Source: Lepidodermella squamata (lineage: Eukaryota; Gastrotricha). Taken from it: 64,000 nt of DNA. Made by a program: the position numbers and the translations under genes. The stretch covers positions 2,604,001-2,668,000 of the forward strand of contig JBLDXI010000029.1 in the NCBI GenBank assembly GCA_047495785.1, written 5' to 3'. The notes beneath the pieces are model-generated. The model was not told where the DNA came from. It searched no databases and saw nothing but the letters and a program-made list of their open reading frames with translations. Of this stretch, positions 10,519 to 22,299 are shown piece after piece (the stretch's first letter is position 1; the number at the start of each line of letters is the position of its first letter).

Positions 10519-11743
10519 TGTCGAGAATGTACCGATTTTGGCATCCGGCCAAACTGGCACTAGGCCAACATTCCGGAAGATTCTAATCTAGATCTTTCGA
10601 TGGACTATAAATACGCGGTTTTAGTGATATTTGTACATGCGATACTTTCTGATGAGTCACTTGAAATAAACTAGAGAGTTTTCCCTTCTGTCCTGTTGCG
10701 CATACACTACATTATTGGCGACGCAGTCAAATCGGTTGACGCAGTGAAGGCGATCGACGCAATCAAAGCGTTGCAATGAAGCTCGAAAGGTTCGATCCAA
10801 GCCGAGAAAAATTCTCCGATTTCGAAACGCGGTTCGAGTTCTATTGTACTCACCAACAGCTGGCGAAGGAAAGCAGCGTTCATCGTGTCGTTGTCGGTCG
10901 ATGTTTTTCGGAAGCTTATCGACTTGCTGGGAAGCAAGGATGTCAAGAGTGGCGATGTCAAGCTGGCCGACTGCATCAAGGTGCTTCGAGATTTCTATGA
11001 TCCGAAACCGACACAATTGTCAGAGCGCGTACGGCTTCACAGACTCAGAAGACAGCCTGGACAGACGGCAGTCGAGTTTGGCGCGGCTCTGCAAGCGACA
11101 GCGAAGAACTGCAACTTCAAGGACGACGCCAAGGACCCTGAGGAGGCGCGATTGCGGGATTGTTTCGTCGCAGGTTACGACGACGCGTATATCCAGGAAC
11201 GCATGATGGCCGAGAAGGAGTTGACCTTCAAGCAGGCAGTCGAACTCGCAACAAGGTTGGAGTTGGCTCAGAAGGCGGCTCAAGTCTTCAGGGGCGGTGC
11301 AACCGATGGTGTGGAAGTCAATGATGAAGCTACCACGGCATGGCTAGGTGCTGGTATGTGTGAATTCTTGACGAGTTGGCGATTAGGAATCGAGTCATTC
11401 GTCAGGCGAATCGCTCGATATTGGTTCGGGGCGATTTCAGAAGAACCAAGCTGCACGTTGGCTATGGAGGTTTGTAAGGCAACGGGCGACGTTGGTCGTT
11501 ACAAGACCTGGAGTCGAACTGCAGGATGGATGTCTTCTTGGAGGGGAAGGTGTCGAGAATGTACCGATTTTGGCATCCGGCCAAACTGGCACTAGGCCAA
11601 CATTCCGGAAGATTCTAATCTAGATCTTTCGATGGACTATAAATACGCGGTTTTAGTGATATTTGTACATGCGATACTTTCTGATGAGTCACTTGAAATA
11701 AACTAGAGAGTTTTCCCTTCTGTCCTGTTGCGCATACACTACA
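10519..11743 (+). mobile_element. Compact gag-only LTR retrotransposon with identical 193-bp LTRs
   Basis: The left LTR (10519-10711) and right LTR (11551-11743) both start TGTCGAGAATG and end CATACACTACA, and are identical by eye. The target-site duplication CAAAT is at 10514-10518 and 11744-11748. Each LTR has a TATA-like CTATAAATACGCGG and an AATAAAC. Right after the left LTR is TTATTGGCGACGCAG, a plausible primer-binding site. Just before the right LTR is the purine tract GGAGGGGAAGG (11540-11550). The internal part is only 839 bp and holds a damaged gag but no protease, reverse transcriptase or integrase. It must have moved in trans, and recently. Confidence 0.95.
10776..11300 (+). pseudogene. 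gag: Ty3/gypsy-type Gag, frameshifted and truncated
   Basis: The frame starts with ATG at 10776 (MKLERFDPSREKFSDFETRF). It continues after a +1 shift near 10,870 in another frame to about 11,300: FRKLIDLLGSKD, then the capsid-like RRQPGQTAVEFGAALQATA and LELAQKAAQVF. This is the usual retrotransposon gag order, with a capsid N-terminal-like region and then a QxxxESV/EF-type helix. The protein runs into noncoding frame before any zinc knuckle. The shift sits in GGCGAAGGAAAGCAGC and looks like a single-base insertion. Confidence 0.8.
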
Positions 11744-11849
11744 CAAATTTCAAATAGTTGCTCACAACTCTTCGCCATTAAAATTAAATGTTGCCGCAGT
11801 TTTTTACAATGTTTGGGTGCTTTATGCTGGTCAGACATAATGTTGTGCA

Positions 11850-11990
11850 GGACGTTGAGCAGTTGGAATCTCGTTGAGCAACCTTTAAGCACAGATTGTG
11901 CACAGATTGAGCACAGATTGAGCACGGATTGAGCACGGATTGAGCACTTTAAGCACAAGTTGTGCAATTGAGCAAAAATGCTCAACGGAG
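11850..11990. repeat. GATTGAGCACG tandem repeat block
   Basis: About ten units, the best preserved being GATTGAGCACG repeated head to tail near 11,905-11,945. It is related to the array at 10,130-10,375 on the other side of the LTR element. On the minus strand the frame through it reads SVLNLCSICAQ-like repeats and is not a gene. Confidence 0.75.
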
Positions 11991-12009
11991 AGATATTATT
12001 ATAGCTAAA

Positions 12010-12533
12010 TTTCTATGGCTAAATGGTCAAATAATGGCACGGGAAAGAGATTATTAGCGAGAGCATTTTGAGATGCTCTGAATTCCTTGTGAGCCCTGTA
12101 CCATTCACTGGTTTTCGCGTGAATTCGAGACGGCACAACAATATTTTTCAACTCGGCCGCGCCTTGCCTCAAATCACACCGGCTCGTGACCTACAATGAA
12201 TAAGTTCATCAATCCATCAAAATTCATCCGCTGAAAATGGGTTCGCCCAAAAAATTCATCTCCCAGACAGAGTGCATACAAACCTAACACCTTTAACCAT
12301 CAACAGCATCGCGTACTAAGAGCAGATTTCACCATTTTTGTTCAACTTTAAATTTTTGGATAACATCCAGTTTCAAACAAGCAATTATACTGCTTAATCG
12401 TTGGCTAGTTAACGTGAAAACCTTAGCATGTTTTGCAGACGCTTGTGGCAGTTGAAACAAAAACAGCAAAGCGCATCTACAGTGTATTAACACTCAATGC
12501 AGTATTAACTACTCTCCTTTAGCATCAAAGAAT
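12010..12533 (+). promoter_or_regulatory. Conserved upstream region of plus-strand family genes
   Basis: This ~520-bp stretch is repeated before the second gene (17,430-18,066) and in part before the third (22,640-23,210). Well-kept blocks are TTCACTGGTTTTCGCGTGAAT, CAAGCAATTATACTGCTT (about 150 bp before the ATG), and just before the start AACAAAAACAG, GCATCTACAG and TATTAACTACTC. The last three also stand before the fourth and fifth genes (27.7 and 30.9 kb). The set is thus the likely core promoter and 5' leader of this class; no strong TATA box is seen. Confidence 0.6.
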
Positions 12534-15500
12534 ATGTTGGCCTGCAATTGGAATTATTTAATTTTGATAACTGCAGTTTTATCGGCATTTTTGACAAATA
12601 GCGAGGCTTGCCCTTCGCCATCGCCTGCATCAAGCTTCGTACCATTTACCAGCCCGCCAGCATTTGCTTGCCCAAGCAATCAGATATGCGTGCCAATCAG
12701 TAACCTGTGCGCAGATTCGTCGAAATCTTGCCAGCCAATAGCCAGTGCCACTGGATCTTGCCCAAGCAGCCAGATATGCGTACCAACCACTAACCTGTGC
12801 TCAGATTCATCAAAATCTTGCCAGCCAATAGCCAGTCCCTCCGTCGTAAGTCATGTTGCCTGATATGCTACGATGGATATGAGGGATGGACACCGGAGAG
12901 TAGGGTTCTGAAACGTACTGTTTTTCCTGTACTTTCTTGCTTGAACAATATGACATGCGTGTCAAGAACCAATCTACAACCACACCTTCCACGGTAAGAC
13001 GAAATTATTACGGCGGCGAAATAGCGGGCTGCCACATAAACGCGACCAAATAGCGATATAAATTGTGAAATGTCGCGAAATGTCGGGTGAAAAATGGCGC
13101 ACTTTTTATTGAATTCAGATGAAATTAACAGCTCTTTTCGGTTACGAAATTGCGCAATAACTTGACCTAACGGCGTGGTTGGCTCTTCATATTTTTCCGC
13201 TAAAACTAGGTCTTCATGCCTGTAACCATGATCAAAGTCGATTTTCTCAATTTCCTGATGAAATAGAGATTCATTAAAGCAAAAATACCTTTTATAATTC
13301 AATTTTGCTTTGGTATTTTGTTGCTACAAGCCACCTAATATTGCTACATAGCCGTAGTTGGCGTTAATAAGTGCTTTCCATTTTCCAACAAAATAACCGC
13401 AATTTTGGAACATTGTCACCTTACCACGATCGAAGCGAGAAATATTCCAAGAATTTCCTGAAAATCGTTTTTCAGAAAAAACTTTTTCCCGTTTCATTCT
13501 GATAGAGTAAACTCGAAAACATTGAGGCAAGCGGATTCAACTCTCATTTATTTTTCATTCAAACCCCTAAATGAGTTTCCGCTTGTTCAAAATGAATTGA
13601 ATAGGGGTAGTAATGATGAAATAAATTGCATAGGTAATAGTTGATGAACAAGCGAGCGAAGCGAGCAAATTTTTAGCAAAATTAAAAAAATAGGCTGATC
13701 CGGATGCTTGGAAAGGCTCTCAATTGCAAAGCATAACGACTAATAAAGGCCCAAAAATCTTCCGGGAATGCTTAGTAAAAGCGAACATTTCACCACTTTC
13801 TGGCGGCCCTTTTTGACTGGCGGCCCCTGGGCACGTGCCCTCTATGCGCATGCGTTAATGCGGCCCTGTTTACAGGATGCACCCATTTGACGCCACGCCC
13901 CTTGTCAAAGTCCACTTTTTTAATTTTGTTGACCAACTTTACACTCTGATTTTCTATTCGGCGGATTTGCGCTGATATATTAATGATTCTTAAGCGTAGA
14001 GCATAGTCAGCTAACATTTTTGAGACCAGGCTGGTCGTTGTAGCCGCCGTATTTAAGAAGTTATTAACCCTTCCGCTGCCGGAGGCTTTCTCCGCAGGGA
14101 ATTCATTTTCTCCGCCGAGAAACGGTTCTTTTGCGTTGTTTAAGGCGCGGTTGAACTTTCCTCGATCCCCCCTTAAACCTATAATATTTTCGTAATTTCG
14201 ATTTTTGTGAATTTTCTCGCTACAATCTGGAAGAGGTCCGGCTAAATTTAAAACGCGCTGCTAAACCGCAAGTCGATACCTCTCAACGTTTGAAGCCAAT
14301 AAGCCTCGCGGTAAAATGTCAGATAAAAAACTGGCGTTGTTTTAAATATCTGCGTTTCTCATTACATACAACTTATAATTGCATGCTTATAACATACTTA
14401 TAACAGCTCACTTACACCCTGTGCCAAATCACTGCGACTCAAGGCAGCACAGGCGTCACGCAACCGAATGTGAAGTTTTGCACCTCAAACGCCGGTAGCT
14501 GTACTTCAGTTCTAACCTCCGGCGCCGTGGTAATCTAGCAAGCCTACAATGTGTCCTATTAGTTAAGCAACCAGGGAAAAATATTGATAGTGCATCAAAT
14601 ACGGCTATCAAAATTGATAATCGATGATGATCAGAGATCAATCGTGAACTGCGCTGAAAAGATCACTTTCAATCAAGCTTTATTATAGGTGTGCGACAGC
14701 AACAATTAACAAATTAGCACGGTGGGGGTGGTGGAGAGGGCGAATTTAGAATTTATCTGACCAAAGGATCCCCCACCTCTCTGTGGTTTTTTGAGGTTTT
14801 CTTGCCAGGACTTCTCAGGATGGTGGGTACGGTACCCGTCGTACCCCCCGGTACTTCGCCCAATGGTTGCAAAGCTTTATAGATTTTTGTATATGGTTGC
14901 TTATCTCATAGGACGGATCGTTGTAAACAAATATGTTCTCGCTATTAGCCCATGGGAGAATTGGTTTGCATCACCAAAACGACTATTTAGATCACCAAAA
15001 CAACAGGTTAGATCACCTAATCTAAACTGTCAAAAATGATCACCAAAACGACGTGTTAGATTACCAAAACTAAGTTTATATCATCAAAAACCAGTTTAGA
15101 ACACCAAACGTTAAAATGACTAAGTTTGCAACACCAAACATAGAAATTCTTCCCGCACCCCTGCGGGATCTGTGGGATAGCGTGCGGGATAGCTGGGGGA
15201 AAGTATATATTATACATTATAGGATGATAATCATAGGTGGATTTCCCAATGAATAATAAGCCTGAAGGGAAAATCTTACGGCGGTACCGAATTTCATTTT
15301 ATCCGGTTTTTCACTGGTTAGGGTTAGAACTGGGGACATAAAATTGGAAAATTTGAAACTGCTTTGAATAATTTGGTGCAGAATTTAATGATGTTTGGTA
15401 ACGAATTCACTATATTCCCAGCCTGAAGCCTACAGGCTCGAGGCGCAGCCGTAGGCTACAATGGCGGGTTGAAGGGCTAGTATTCATCTACGTCAACCGA

Positions 15501-16563
15501 TGACACCCGAATTTGGTTGCCAACCAGCTTCGAAAATCATCCAATCCGGATAACGCCTGCTAGGGCCCCACTAAAAATGGCTGCAAGTTTGCAACACCAA
15601 ATCGCCAATTTTGTTTTTTTCTGTTTGAGTCAAGTGTGCACTACACAGGAGCATTGAACTGACCGGCAAACACAAATGCGGGCGGAAGAAAAATGTTTCC
15701 CGCCGCGGGGTTGATTGTTGTCGCCTTGCACTTGTCAGGCAACTTTTATTATTCGTTCAATGTCAAATGCGCGATCACTCGATCGAAATGAACAAAATTT
15801 CTTGCGATTTGGTGTTGCAAACTTGCAGCCATTTTTAGTGGGGCCCTAGCAGGCGTTATCCGGATTGGATGATTTTCGAAGCTGGTTGACAACCAAATTC
15901 GGGTGTCATCGGTTGACGTAGATGAATACTAGCCCTTCAACCCGCCATTGTAGCCTACGGCTGCGCCTCGAGCCTGCAAACTTAGCCATTTTAACGTTTG
16001 GTGTTCTAAACTGGTTTTTGGTGATATAAACTTAGTTTTGGTAATCTAACATGTCGTTTTGGTGATCATTTTTGACAGTTTAGATTAGGTGATCTAACCT
16101 GTTGTTTTGGTGATCTAAATAGTCGTTTTGGTGATGGAACTTATAACACCCTTAGCCCATTTGTTCTTTTTAGACGGCAACTGGTGTCACGACTACGTCT
16201 TTCTCGACTTTTTCTGACTGTTGCACGGCTGCAGGATCAGGTGCTCATATCAAATACGAAAGTGTACCTTTCGGTACTGCAGCACCAGTGATTGCTTGTG
16301 TCGGAGCCACCAAAGCAAATGCCTACCCGCTGAGCGGCGCTTCTGCTACATACGTTCCTATAAGTTGCGTGCGATTCCCGCATACTGCCATTTTATCTAG
16401 CGATTTGCTTACATCGGGCACCTTTGTAACCAAACCAACCACGACGTACGAATTCGAAAGCTATGCCGCATGCTGCGTTGGTCTTAGTGGAAGGGACTTT
16501 GTAACCTTCGGAAAGGCCACGATTTACGGTGTCGCATTCGACAAATGCACAGCCGCCCCCTGA
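12534..16563 (+). CDS. Secreted cysteine-rich family protein, gene 1 (274 residues)
   Basis: Exons are 12534-12845, 14407-14529 and 16174-16563 (104, 41 and 130 codons including stop, all phase 0). Exon 1 encodes a signal peptide (MLACNWNYLILITAVLSAF), then Pro/Ser-rich sequence and two cysteine repeats (CPSNQIC and CPSSQIC, each followed by LC and SC). Exon 2 gives LCQITATQG to VKFCTSNAGSC. The last exon gives FSTFSDCC, IKYESVP, CVRFPHTA, then YAACC and the end IYGVAFDKC. In the other ten genes this last part is split by a small intron; here it is joined. The ten cysteines of the C-terminal domain are all present. Introns 1 and 2 are 1.56 and 1.64 kb, enlarged by foreign sequence, including a foldback element in intron 2. 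Function unknown; extracellular by signal peptide. Confidence 0.85.
12990..13530 (-). other. Foreign segment in intron 1 of gene 1, with possible coding fragments
   Basis: Introns of genes 1, 2 and 3 align from the donor to about 12,968 and then gene 1 diverges. The minus strand of the divergent part has two protein-like frames (13530-13324, and about 13302-12990, the latter with FHQEIEKIDFDHGYRHEDLV). No splice junction joining them in phase was found. Possibly a decayed insert; no family recognised. Confidence 0.25.
14969..16136. mobile_element. Foldback element with 333-bp arms, left arm split by a 304-bp insert
   Basis: The right arm is continuous at 15804-16136. Its complement is found in two pieces, 14969-15130 (162 bp, many ATCACCAAAACGAC-type units) and 15435-15605 (171 bp), with an extra 304 bp (15131-15434) between them. 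The loop is 15606-15803. The outer ends are CATCACCAAAACGAC. The arms are nearly identical, so folding would give a long hairpin. It carries no credible protein and sits in intron 2 of gene 1. Confidence 0.9.
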
Positions 16564-16807
16564 GCTCGACTTGCGCCTTCTATTTTAAATCGACTTCACT
16601 GAGTGTGATAATTGCCTCGAAACGGAAGCTTATTTGATTCTAATTCGATTTACTTGATCGCGGCAAAGCGTCGACGAGGAGCATTTGTTTTTCAGTAACT
16701 CCGACTCGAAATTTGCAATAAATTTGCATTATGGAAAACAACTTAATATAACATATTTTCGAATGATATTTTACTGCAACTCAATACATTTTTCCTCATA
16801 TTTCCAT

Positions 16808-17184
16808 CATGAGACGTACTATAGGACGCCGCGGCTTGCTGAGAATCTGAAAAAGTGTGATATTTTTAATGAGGTCCAAAGTCCAACTCGACCAATGAAT
16901 CATCTCATTACACTTTTTGCAATAATCTCAAGCCTCTTTTTTGCTTAAGATCAACGAGATCAACACATCTTTACACAGCGTCACGCCGATCTTTTGCTGT
17001 TAAAGAATTCTCATAAGTTTTTAATTTTTGACATTTAAAAAATTAAATTAAAATTTCTTCAATTTCGAAATTACTGGACTAAAATTTAATTCGTATGCAC
17101 ATTCCGATATGCACAGTCCGCGGCCTTCAAGAGGCCCATGTAACGGGAGCTTCGAAGCCGCGGCGTCCTATAGTACGCCTCATG
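16808..17184. mobile_element. hAT-like MITE, 377 bp, 8-bp target duplication
   Basis: Terminal inverted repeats of 30 bp (CATGAGACGTACTATAGGAC on the left; the right end is the complement with one mismatch, both reaching GCCGCGGCTT). ATTTCCAT is duplicated at 16800-16807 and 17185-17192. The 8-bp duplication is the hAT hallmark. No transposase inside. It lies 245 bp past the stop of gene 1. Confidence 0.9.
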
Positions 17185-18066
17185 ATTTCCATGGTATTTA
17201 GTTGAAAGCGCATATTTACACCGCCTTCCCACATGTGGTCATGTTTTAACCGAGGGCGAGGGCCACAGTTTTCATTTTTCATTGCAGTTACCAGGTGTAA
17301 ACATCTGGATCTTGAACAAGCTCAAAATGCCCTTGCTAATAATCTCTTTCCGTACCATTTTTCAGCTATTTGTAGCTATTTGGCCATGTTCACTTATTGC
17401 GTGTTTATTCCTTTGATCGAGGAACAATGAATTATAGGTAAATTTTTATGGCTAAAAGATGGTTGAATAATGGCGCGGGAAACAGATTATTAGCGAGAGC
17501 ATTTTGAGGGTTTCTAAGGTAAAAAGCTATATTTTCTTCCATGTGAACCGTGTACCATTCACTGGTTTTCGCGTGAATTTGAGACAGACGGCACAACAAT
17601 AATATCTTTCCACTCGGCCGCGCCTTGTCTCAAATCACACCGGCTCGTGGCCTATTAATCAGTTCATTTTGGCCATCAAAATGTATCCCCTGAAAATGCT
17701 TTCGCCCTCAAAATTCATCTTCCAGACAGAGTGTGCACAAACCTAACACTTTTCAACGTTGACAACATCGCGCACCCTGAGCAGATTTCGGAATAGTTGT
17801 TCAAAACATACAATAAGGGCGAGTCATGCGACAAAAGCTGTCGGTAGAAATAAATAGGTGAAATAAACCATGCCCTCTGTCACTTGATGGAAAACATCCG
17901 GTTTCAAACAAGCAATTATACTGCTTCATAGTCGGCTAGTTATCATGACTACCTGGGCATTTGTTTTGAAGATTGACGACAGTTTAAAACAAAAACAGTA
18001 TAGAGCATCCACAGCGCAATAACACTCATCACTGCAGTATTAACTAGCCATTCAGCATCAACAACT

Positions 18067-20267
18067 ATGTTGCCATGCAAATGGAATCGTTTACCTTTGG
18101 CAACGGTTATTTTATCAGTATTTTTGACAACTAGCGATGCTTACACTTCGCCATCGCCTACGTCAAGTTTCGTACCATTCACCAGCCCGCCGAACAATTG
18201 TACTGGAGTTTGTCCAACCGGTACGACATGCGTGGCAACCGCTAACCTGTGCTCAGATCTTACAAAATCTTGCCAGCCAATAGTCAATCCCTCTACAGTA
18301 AGTCATGTTTTCTGTTATGCTATGACGGACAGTAGTGTTCCGAAACGTCCCCACAGTTTTTTCCGGTACTTTCTTGCGTGAACAGTGTGCCATGCGTGTC
18401 TAGATGCACTTGACCCGTGCTCAGGAGTATGGAAATGGGTAACTGCCATTTAAAATTATAAAGAGCAGAACCGCGTTTTAATAGGCAGGGCCCTGTATGA
18501 AGTGGCTTGCATGAGAGCCTGCTGGGCAAGTGGTTGAAACTGGATAGGTTGCGACCTTTTGCCTTGAGCGAACTCTTCACGCATTTAGTCACAGGTGGAA
18601 TGCTTTAGTGGTTGTTCGACGGTTTTAACCATAGGTTTTAACTGTTGATCTAGGTATTCTTCAGACTGACTTATTAGGTTCGAAGAAGGCCGGCCCCTAA
18701 TATAAGGCAGGGACTTGAACTCCGTTTGGGAAAATACCTCTCTCTTATAATCTCTTATAGTAGCCATAGCCATTTAATAGCTATATGGGTAATAGCCATT
18801 TAAAATATTAAAGGGCAGAACGCAGAACCGTATTAATAGGCAGGACTTTGTATGAAGTGGCTTGCATGAGAGCCTGCTGGGCAAGTGGTTGAAGCTGGAT
18901 AGGTTGCGACCTTTCGTCTGTAAGCGCACTAATCGTCATTTATCCACCTTAATCCACTTGAGACTTGAGCAAACTCTTCACGCAAGTAGTCACAGTTGGA
19001 AGTAGCTATAGTGGTTATTCGGCGGTTTGATCCAAGTATTCTTCAGACTGCTTTTTTCGATATAAAAGCACAAAGAATTGCGAATTTCTAACTCGAGATA
19101 TCCCTAAACCTGGCTGGCTTCATAAGGTCTTAAAGGTGTACGCCGATTAACTATACCCCTACCCCTTTTCTCAACGTTTTCAATAAGGAATATTTTTGTG
19201 TCTGCCACTGAGCATGGTCCAGTGGGCAAAAATCGGAACACTGCTCATTAGATTCGAAAAAAGGACAAAATAGGAAAAAAGATTACAATAAATACAATAG
19301 CCCAAATACCCTAAATTGAATGACTTGAATTGAAAGTCAAAGTGAAATTTTTGTCTTTTTAAAAATAAGTTTTAGACGAATGTTGGCGACTTCCCGACTG
19401 AAAGAGTTCGGGACAGATGCTGGCTTTTCCGAGGCTTGATCCAACAAACAGATAAAATTTTCCGTTGCCATGATTGAATGTGTAGCTAAAAACATCAGTC
19501 GTAGGTGCGGATATTGAGCTTGAAAATGACTAATTGAATATTTAACTTTATTTCTTATTATTTATAACGCAACATTTACCATTTAAATACAACGATTTCT
19601 TTTTTCTCGATGACCAGTCAAGTTACCGGCTGTGTATTATGTCAACCCTGGGGTCGGGGGCTGCTGGAGTTGGTCAAGTATCTCAAACTGTCAAGTTCTG
19701 CCAAAACGTCGCCGGAGCTTCGTGTAGTCAGTATCTGACTGTTGCATTGGTAATTATTTCATTAGCTCACCCAAACACGTCAGTCTATATCGATTGATAA
19801 GGTTAGACTGCTTCAGACCCGACCAACAGCTTCAGCACATTTGCTGCATGCTGCGTAGCCACACAGACGCCTGCTAACGTTGCCTTCATCAAATACGAAG
19901 TCCTCCCGCAGGCCACCGGTACCCCCGGCATATTCACCTGTATCGGTGGAATCGATGCAAATCCTTACAAAATAACAGCTGCAAATACTGTATCACCTTC
20001 TGGCTCCTGCGTTCGTTTCCCACATACAGCTAGAGCCATCACCGACGTAATTGTATCCAGCGGATTGGTGAGCAAGTGCTTTGCTCTTAATCTTCATGTA
20101 TAGGTTAAAATTGATTGATATATACGTTGCAGACAGGAGTCACCACATTTGCCCACTCAACCTTCGCGAGTTGCTGCCTAGCTCTCGGTGCAACGGGTAC
20201 GAAAAGCGTCGGCACAGCCACCATATATGGTATTGCGAATATGGAAGTATGCGACGGTTCCAATTGA
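18067..20267 (+). CDS. Secreted cysteine-rich family protein, gene 2 (252 residues)
   Basis: Exons 18067-18297, 19618-19749, 19807-20067 and 20133-20267 (77, 44, 87 and 45 codons including stop), with donors GTAAGT, GTAATT and GTGAGC. Exon 1: signal peptide MLPCKWNRLPLATVILSVFL, then a single cysteine repeat (CPTGTTC, LC, SC). Exon 2: YRLCIMSTLG to VKFCQNVAGASC. Exon 3: FSTFAACC, IKYEVLP, FTCIGGIDANPYKIT and SCVRFPHTA. Exon 4: FASCCLALG and the end IYGIANMEVCDGSN. It is closely similar to gene 3 in all four exons, including a 57-bp intron 2 and a 65-bp intron 3 in both, so the pair is a young duplication. Confidence 0.9.
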
Positions 20268-20620
20268 ATCCTATTCAGCCCTCATCGTAGATGAAAGGGC
20301 TCCAGCTATTTACTGAATGAAACGAAGAAATAATGAATCTATGTTTTGTTTTCGTCCTTCTGTATGGGCGTTTGCTGTGATTTGCTTTCGCTCAACATTT
20401 ACTAAACGTTTCGCATAAATTCAAATTTCACCCCCAATTCGATGCGATTCCTGACGATTCCCCTCAATGAGATCAGAGAACGATGGTATTCAGGGGAGGG
20501 GTTTAGGGACTTATAACTTTATAGCTGAGGCATCACTTTTAAGAGAGTCCAGGCAGCCGAGTCGACACTGGGTTGGACGTTGCTGATGGCTGCCGTCTTT
20601 GAATGGGTTCAGATAATGAT
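20268..20620. other. Intergenic, no gene seen
   Basis: The 3' flank of gene 2, partly repeated after gene 3 (CTCAACATTTACTAAACG and AATGAGATCAGAGAACG also occur near 25,130-25,220). A block near 20,548-20,600 (AGTCCAGGCAGCC, GACTGCCGTCTTT-like) recurs at 26,365-26,430. Confidence 0.6.
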
Positions 20621-20626
20621 ATCAAG

Positions 20627-20773
20627 GTGGGTAAGATTTCGGATATGTATAACGCTCTTTTGACCGCCAGAGTGGTCGCTTATCGCGAAGCAGGGCAATC
20701 ACTGATGATGATAGCTCGTCGACTGGGCATTCCCAGGAGCTCCGTACAGTATGTTTATAAGATGTACGGCTGA
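20627..20773 (+). pseudogene. Tc1/mariner transposase N-terminal helix-turn-helix remnant
   Basis: 49 codons that include YREAGQSLMMIARRLGIPRS and then VQYVYKMY. This matches the paired-like helix-turn-helix at the start of Tc1-family transposases (A-x-H-x-A-G-x-S, IARRLG, S-x-V). The catalytic DDE domain is not seen downstream. It is a fragment. Confidence 0.6.
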
Positions 20774-22120
20774 TAACATAACCGTATTGTCGCCATTCAT
20801 GTCGTAGATATGTTTGTTTATAAGTCGCTCAGTCTTACCGGGTGTGCTTTTGATTAAGCCAGTCTAAAGGACAAGGGGCGTTAACGCACAGGAATCGGCA
20901 ACAAGTGGGGCGTTAAGAATCGCCTGCGGCAAAATGTTCAGTTTTTGGCTAGAAAAAAACTAGAAAATAGTCCGCGAGCTGTAGTTTACGAATTTGGCCA
21001 TGCCATCTTTAACCGAGAAGGGCAAAGGGGAGAAACAAATTGCTGAAGATGACGAAAAATTCAAAAACCGTCCCAAATTAGCGTACCGGTAAGATTTAGC
21101 TGGTTCAAAGAAGGCGTCGAGGAAAACCCATAGGCCAAAAATGGCCGGTACGGAAATTTGTCTCTAGACAGGAGAGCAAATGACGTCACTGCAGAAACGT
21201 CAAAAACCTCAAAAGTAGACGGCCTACTCACCCTCAATTTCGCATTTAAATTAGATAAAAAAAATCTAATGCACATCACAAAATAATATTTAATTGTGTT
21301 TGATTTTTTAACCAAATTAAGTACAATTTACGTGAAGGTATAAAAGGCGCATTTTTTCTTCGTCTATTTTTTCTTTCATGTTGTCGCAACGAAAATCATC
21401 GCTTTTTTCTGCGCCCAGTTGTCAAATAGTTACATCTTTACACGCTAGCAGATAATTCTGCAAAGCTTTCACGCGATAGTGGCAATGGACAAATAGATTC
21501 AGAATGAAAAGCTCTAAATGGTGGTATAATTTTAATTTCATCATTTTTTTGAGCCGATTTTCCATCTTGACGCCCCTTGTTCTTTCGGAAAAATCAGAAT
21601 CGTTATGTGTAATTCTGCCCGACTCGGCGTTCGCAACAGCTGTTTCAGCGAGGATCTCCGTCCCCATCGTGGGGGAAGACACTGGCCTTTCGCCTATGAG
21701 GACGACACCGCTCATTCTCCAGCTAATTCATTCTCTTCCGCTGCACCTCGATGTTACGAAGTTTCGGTAGGAGATCGGAGGCTGTCTCACGATCTGTGAC
21801 AAACTGAGCCGCTTCGAGTCCCAGAACCGCCGAGTTCTCCGTTCTCCGGCGTGTGGTAGCCGATACCGTGCCTCGCCTTGGGACTTTCATAATTCCATGG
21901 TTGGTGTCAACTTGCAAGTGTCAACTTTCTTGTAATCCATTGTGTTTCAAGTTGTAAGTTAATTTTTGACCCGCGCGCCAGTGGGTCAGTGATTCCGCAA
22001 AATTACCATCTTGTCTCGGGATTATTTCGCCGGCGCCAAAAAATGTTGCAAAACAAAGCACTCAGCGTCCTCAGCGAGACGGGTGAGCATTTTTACCTAC
22101 AATGTTTTTGTAATATTTCT
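20774..22120. other. Mobile-element-derived intergenic sequence, no gene supported
   Basis: Two blocks here recur at 22,440-22,620 with ~75% identity by eye: near 20,800-20,860 (GTCGTAGATATGTTTGTT, with AAGTCGCTCAGTC) and near 21,605-21,665 (CTGCCCGACTC, CAGCTGTTTCAG, GATCTCCGT). It looks like a rearranged repeat. The short frames on both strands are unlike any family I know. Confidence 0.5.
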
Positions 22121-22299
22121 ACGCGAGCTGCTCTTTCACGTGGTATAAGATTTGAGATTTGAGGTGGGCAATCCGACCGATGTTACGATACCTACAATAA
22201 CCTCGTTGCCACTTTCGTTTCATTTATTTTGATGAGATCAAGACTGAGCAGCAATTGCCCACCTCACATCTTATACCAAGTGAAAGAGCAGCTCGCGTT
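22121..22299. mobile_element. MITE, about 179 bp, 31-bp inverted repeats
   Basis: The left end ACGCGAGCTGCTCTTTCACG is matched by the complement of the right end (CAAGTGAAAGAGCAGCTCGC), and pairing extends through GTGGTATAAGAT. An inner part, AGGTGGGCAAT, also pairs. No duplicated target is obvious. Confidence 0.75.

Noticed and set aside
10649-10668. CTGATGAGTCACTTGAAA inside the LTR, like a hammerhead ribozyme core (retrozyme)
   Set aside because: Only seven bases lie between CTGATGA and GAAA and they cannot form stem II; no flanking stems were found.
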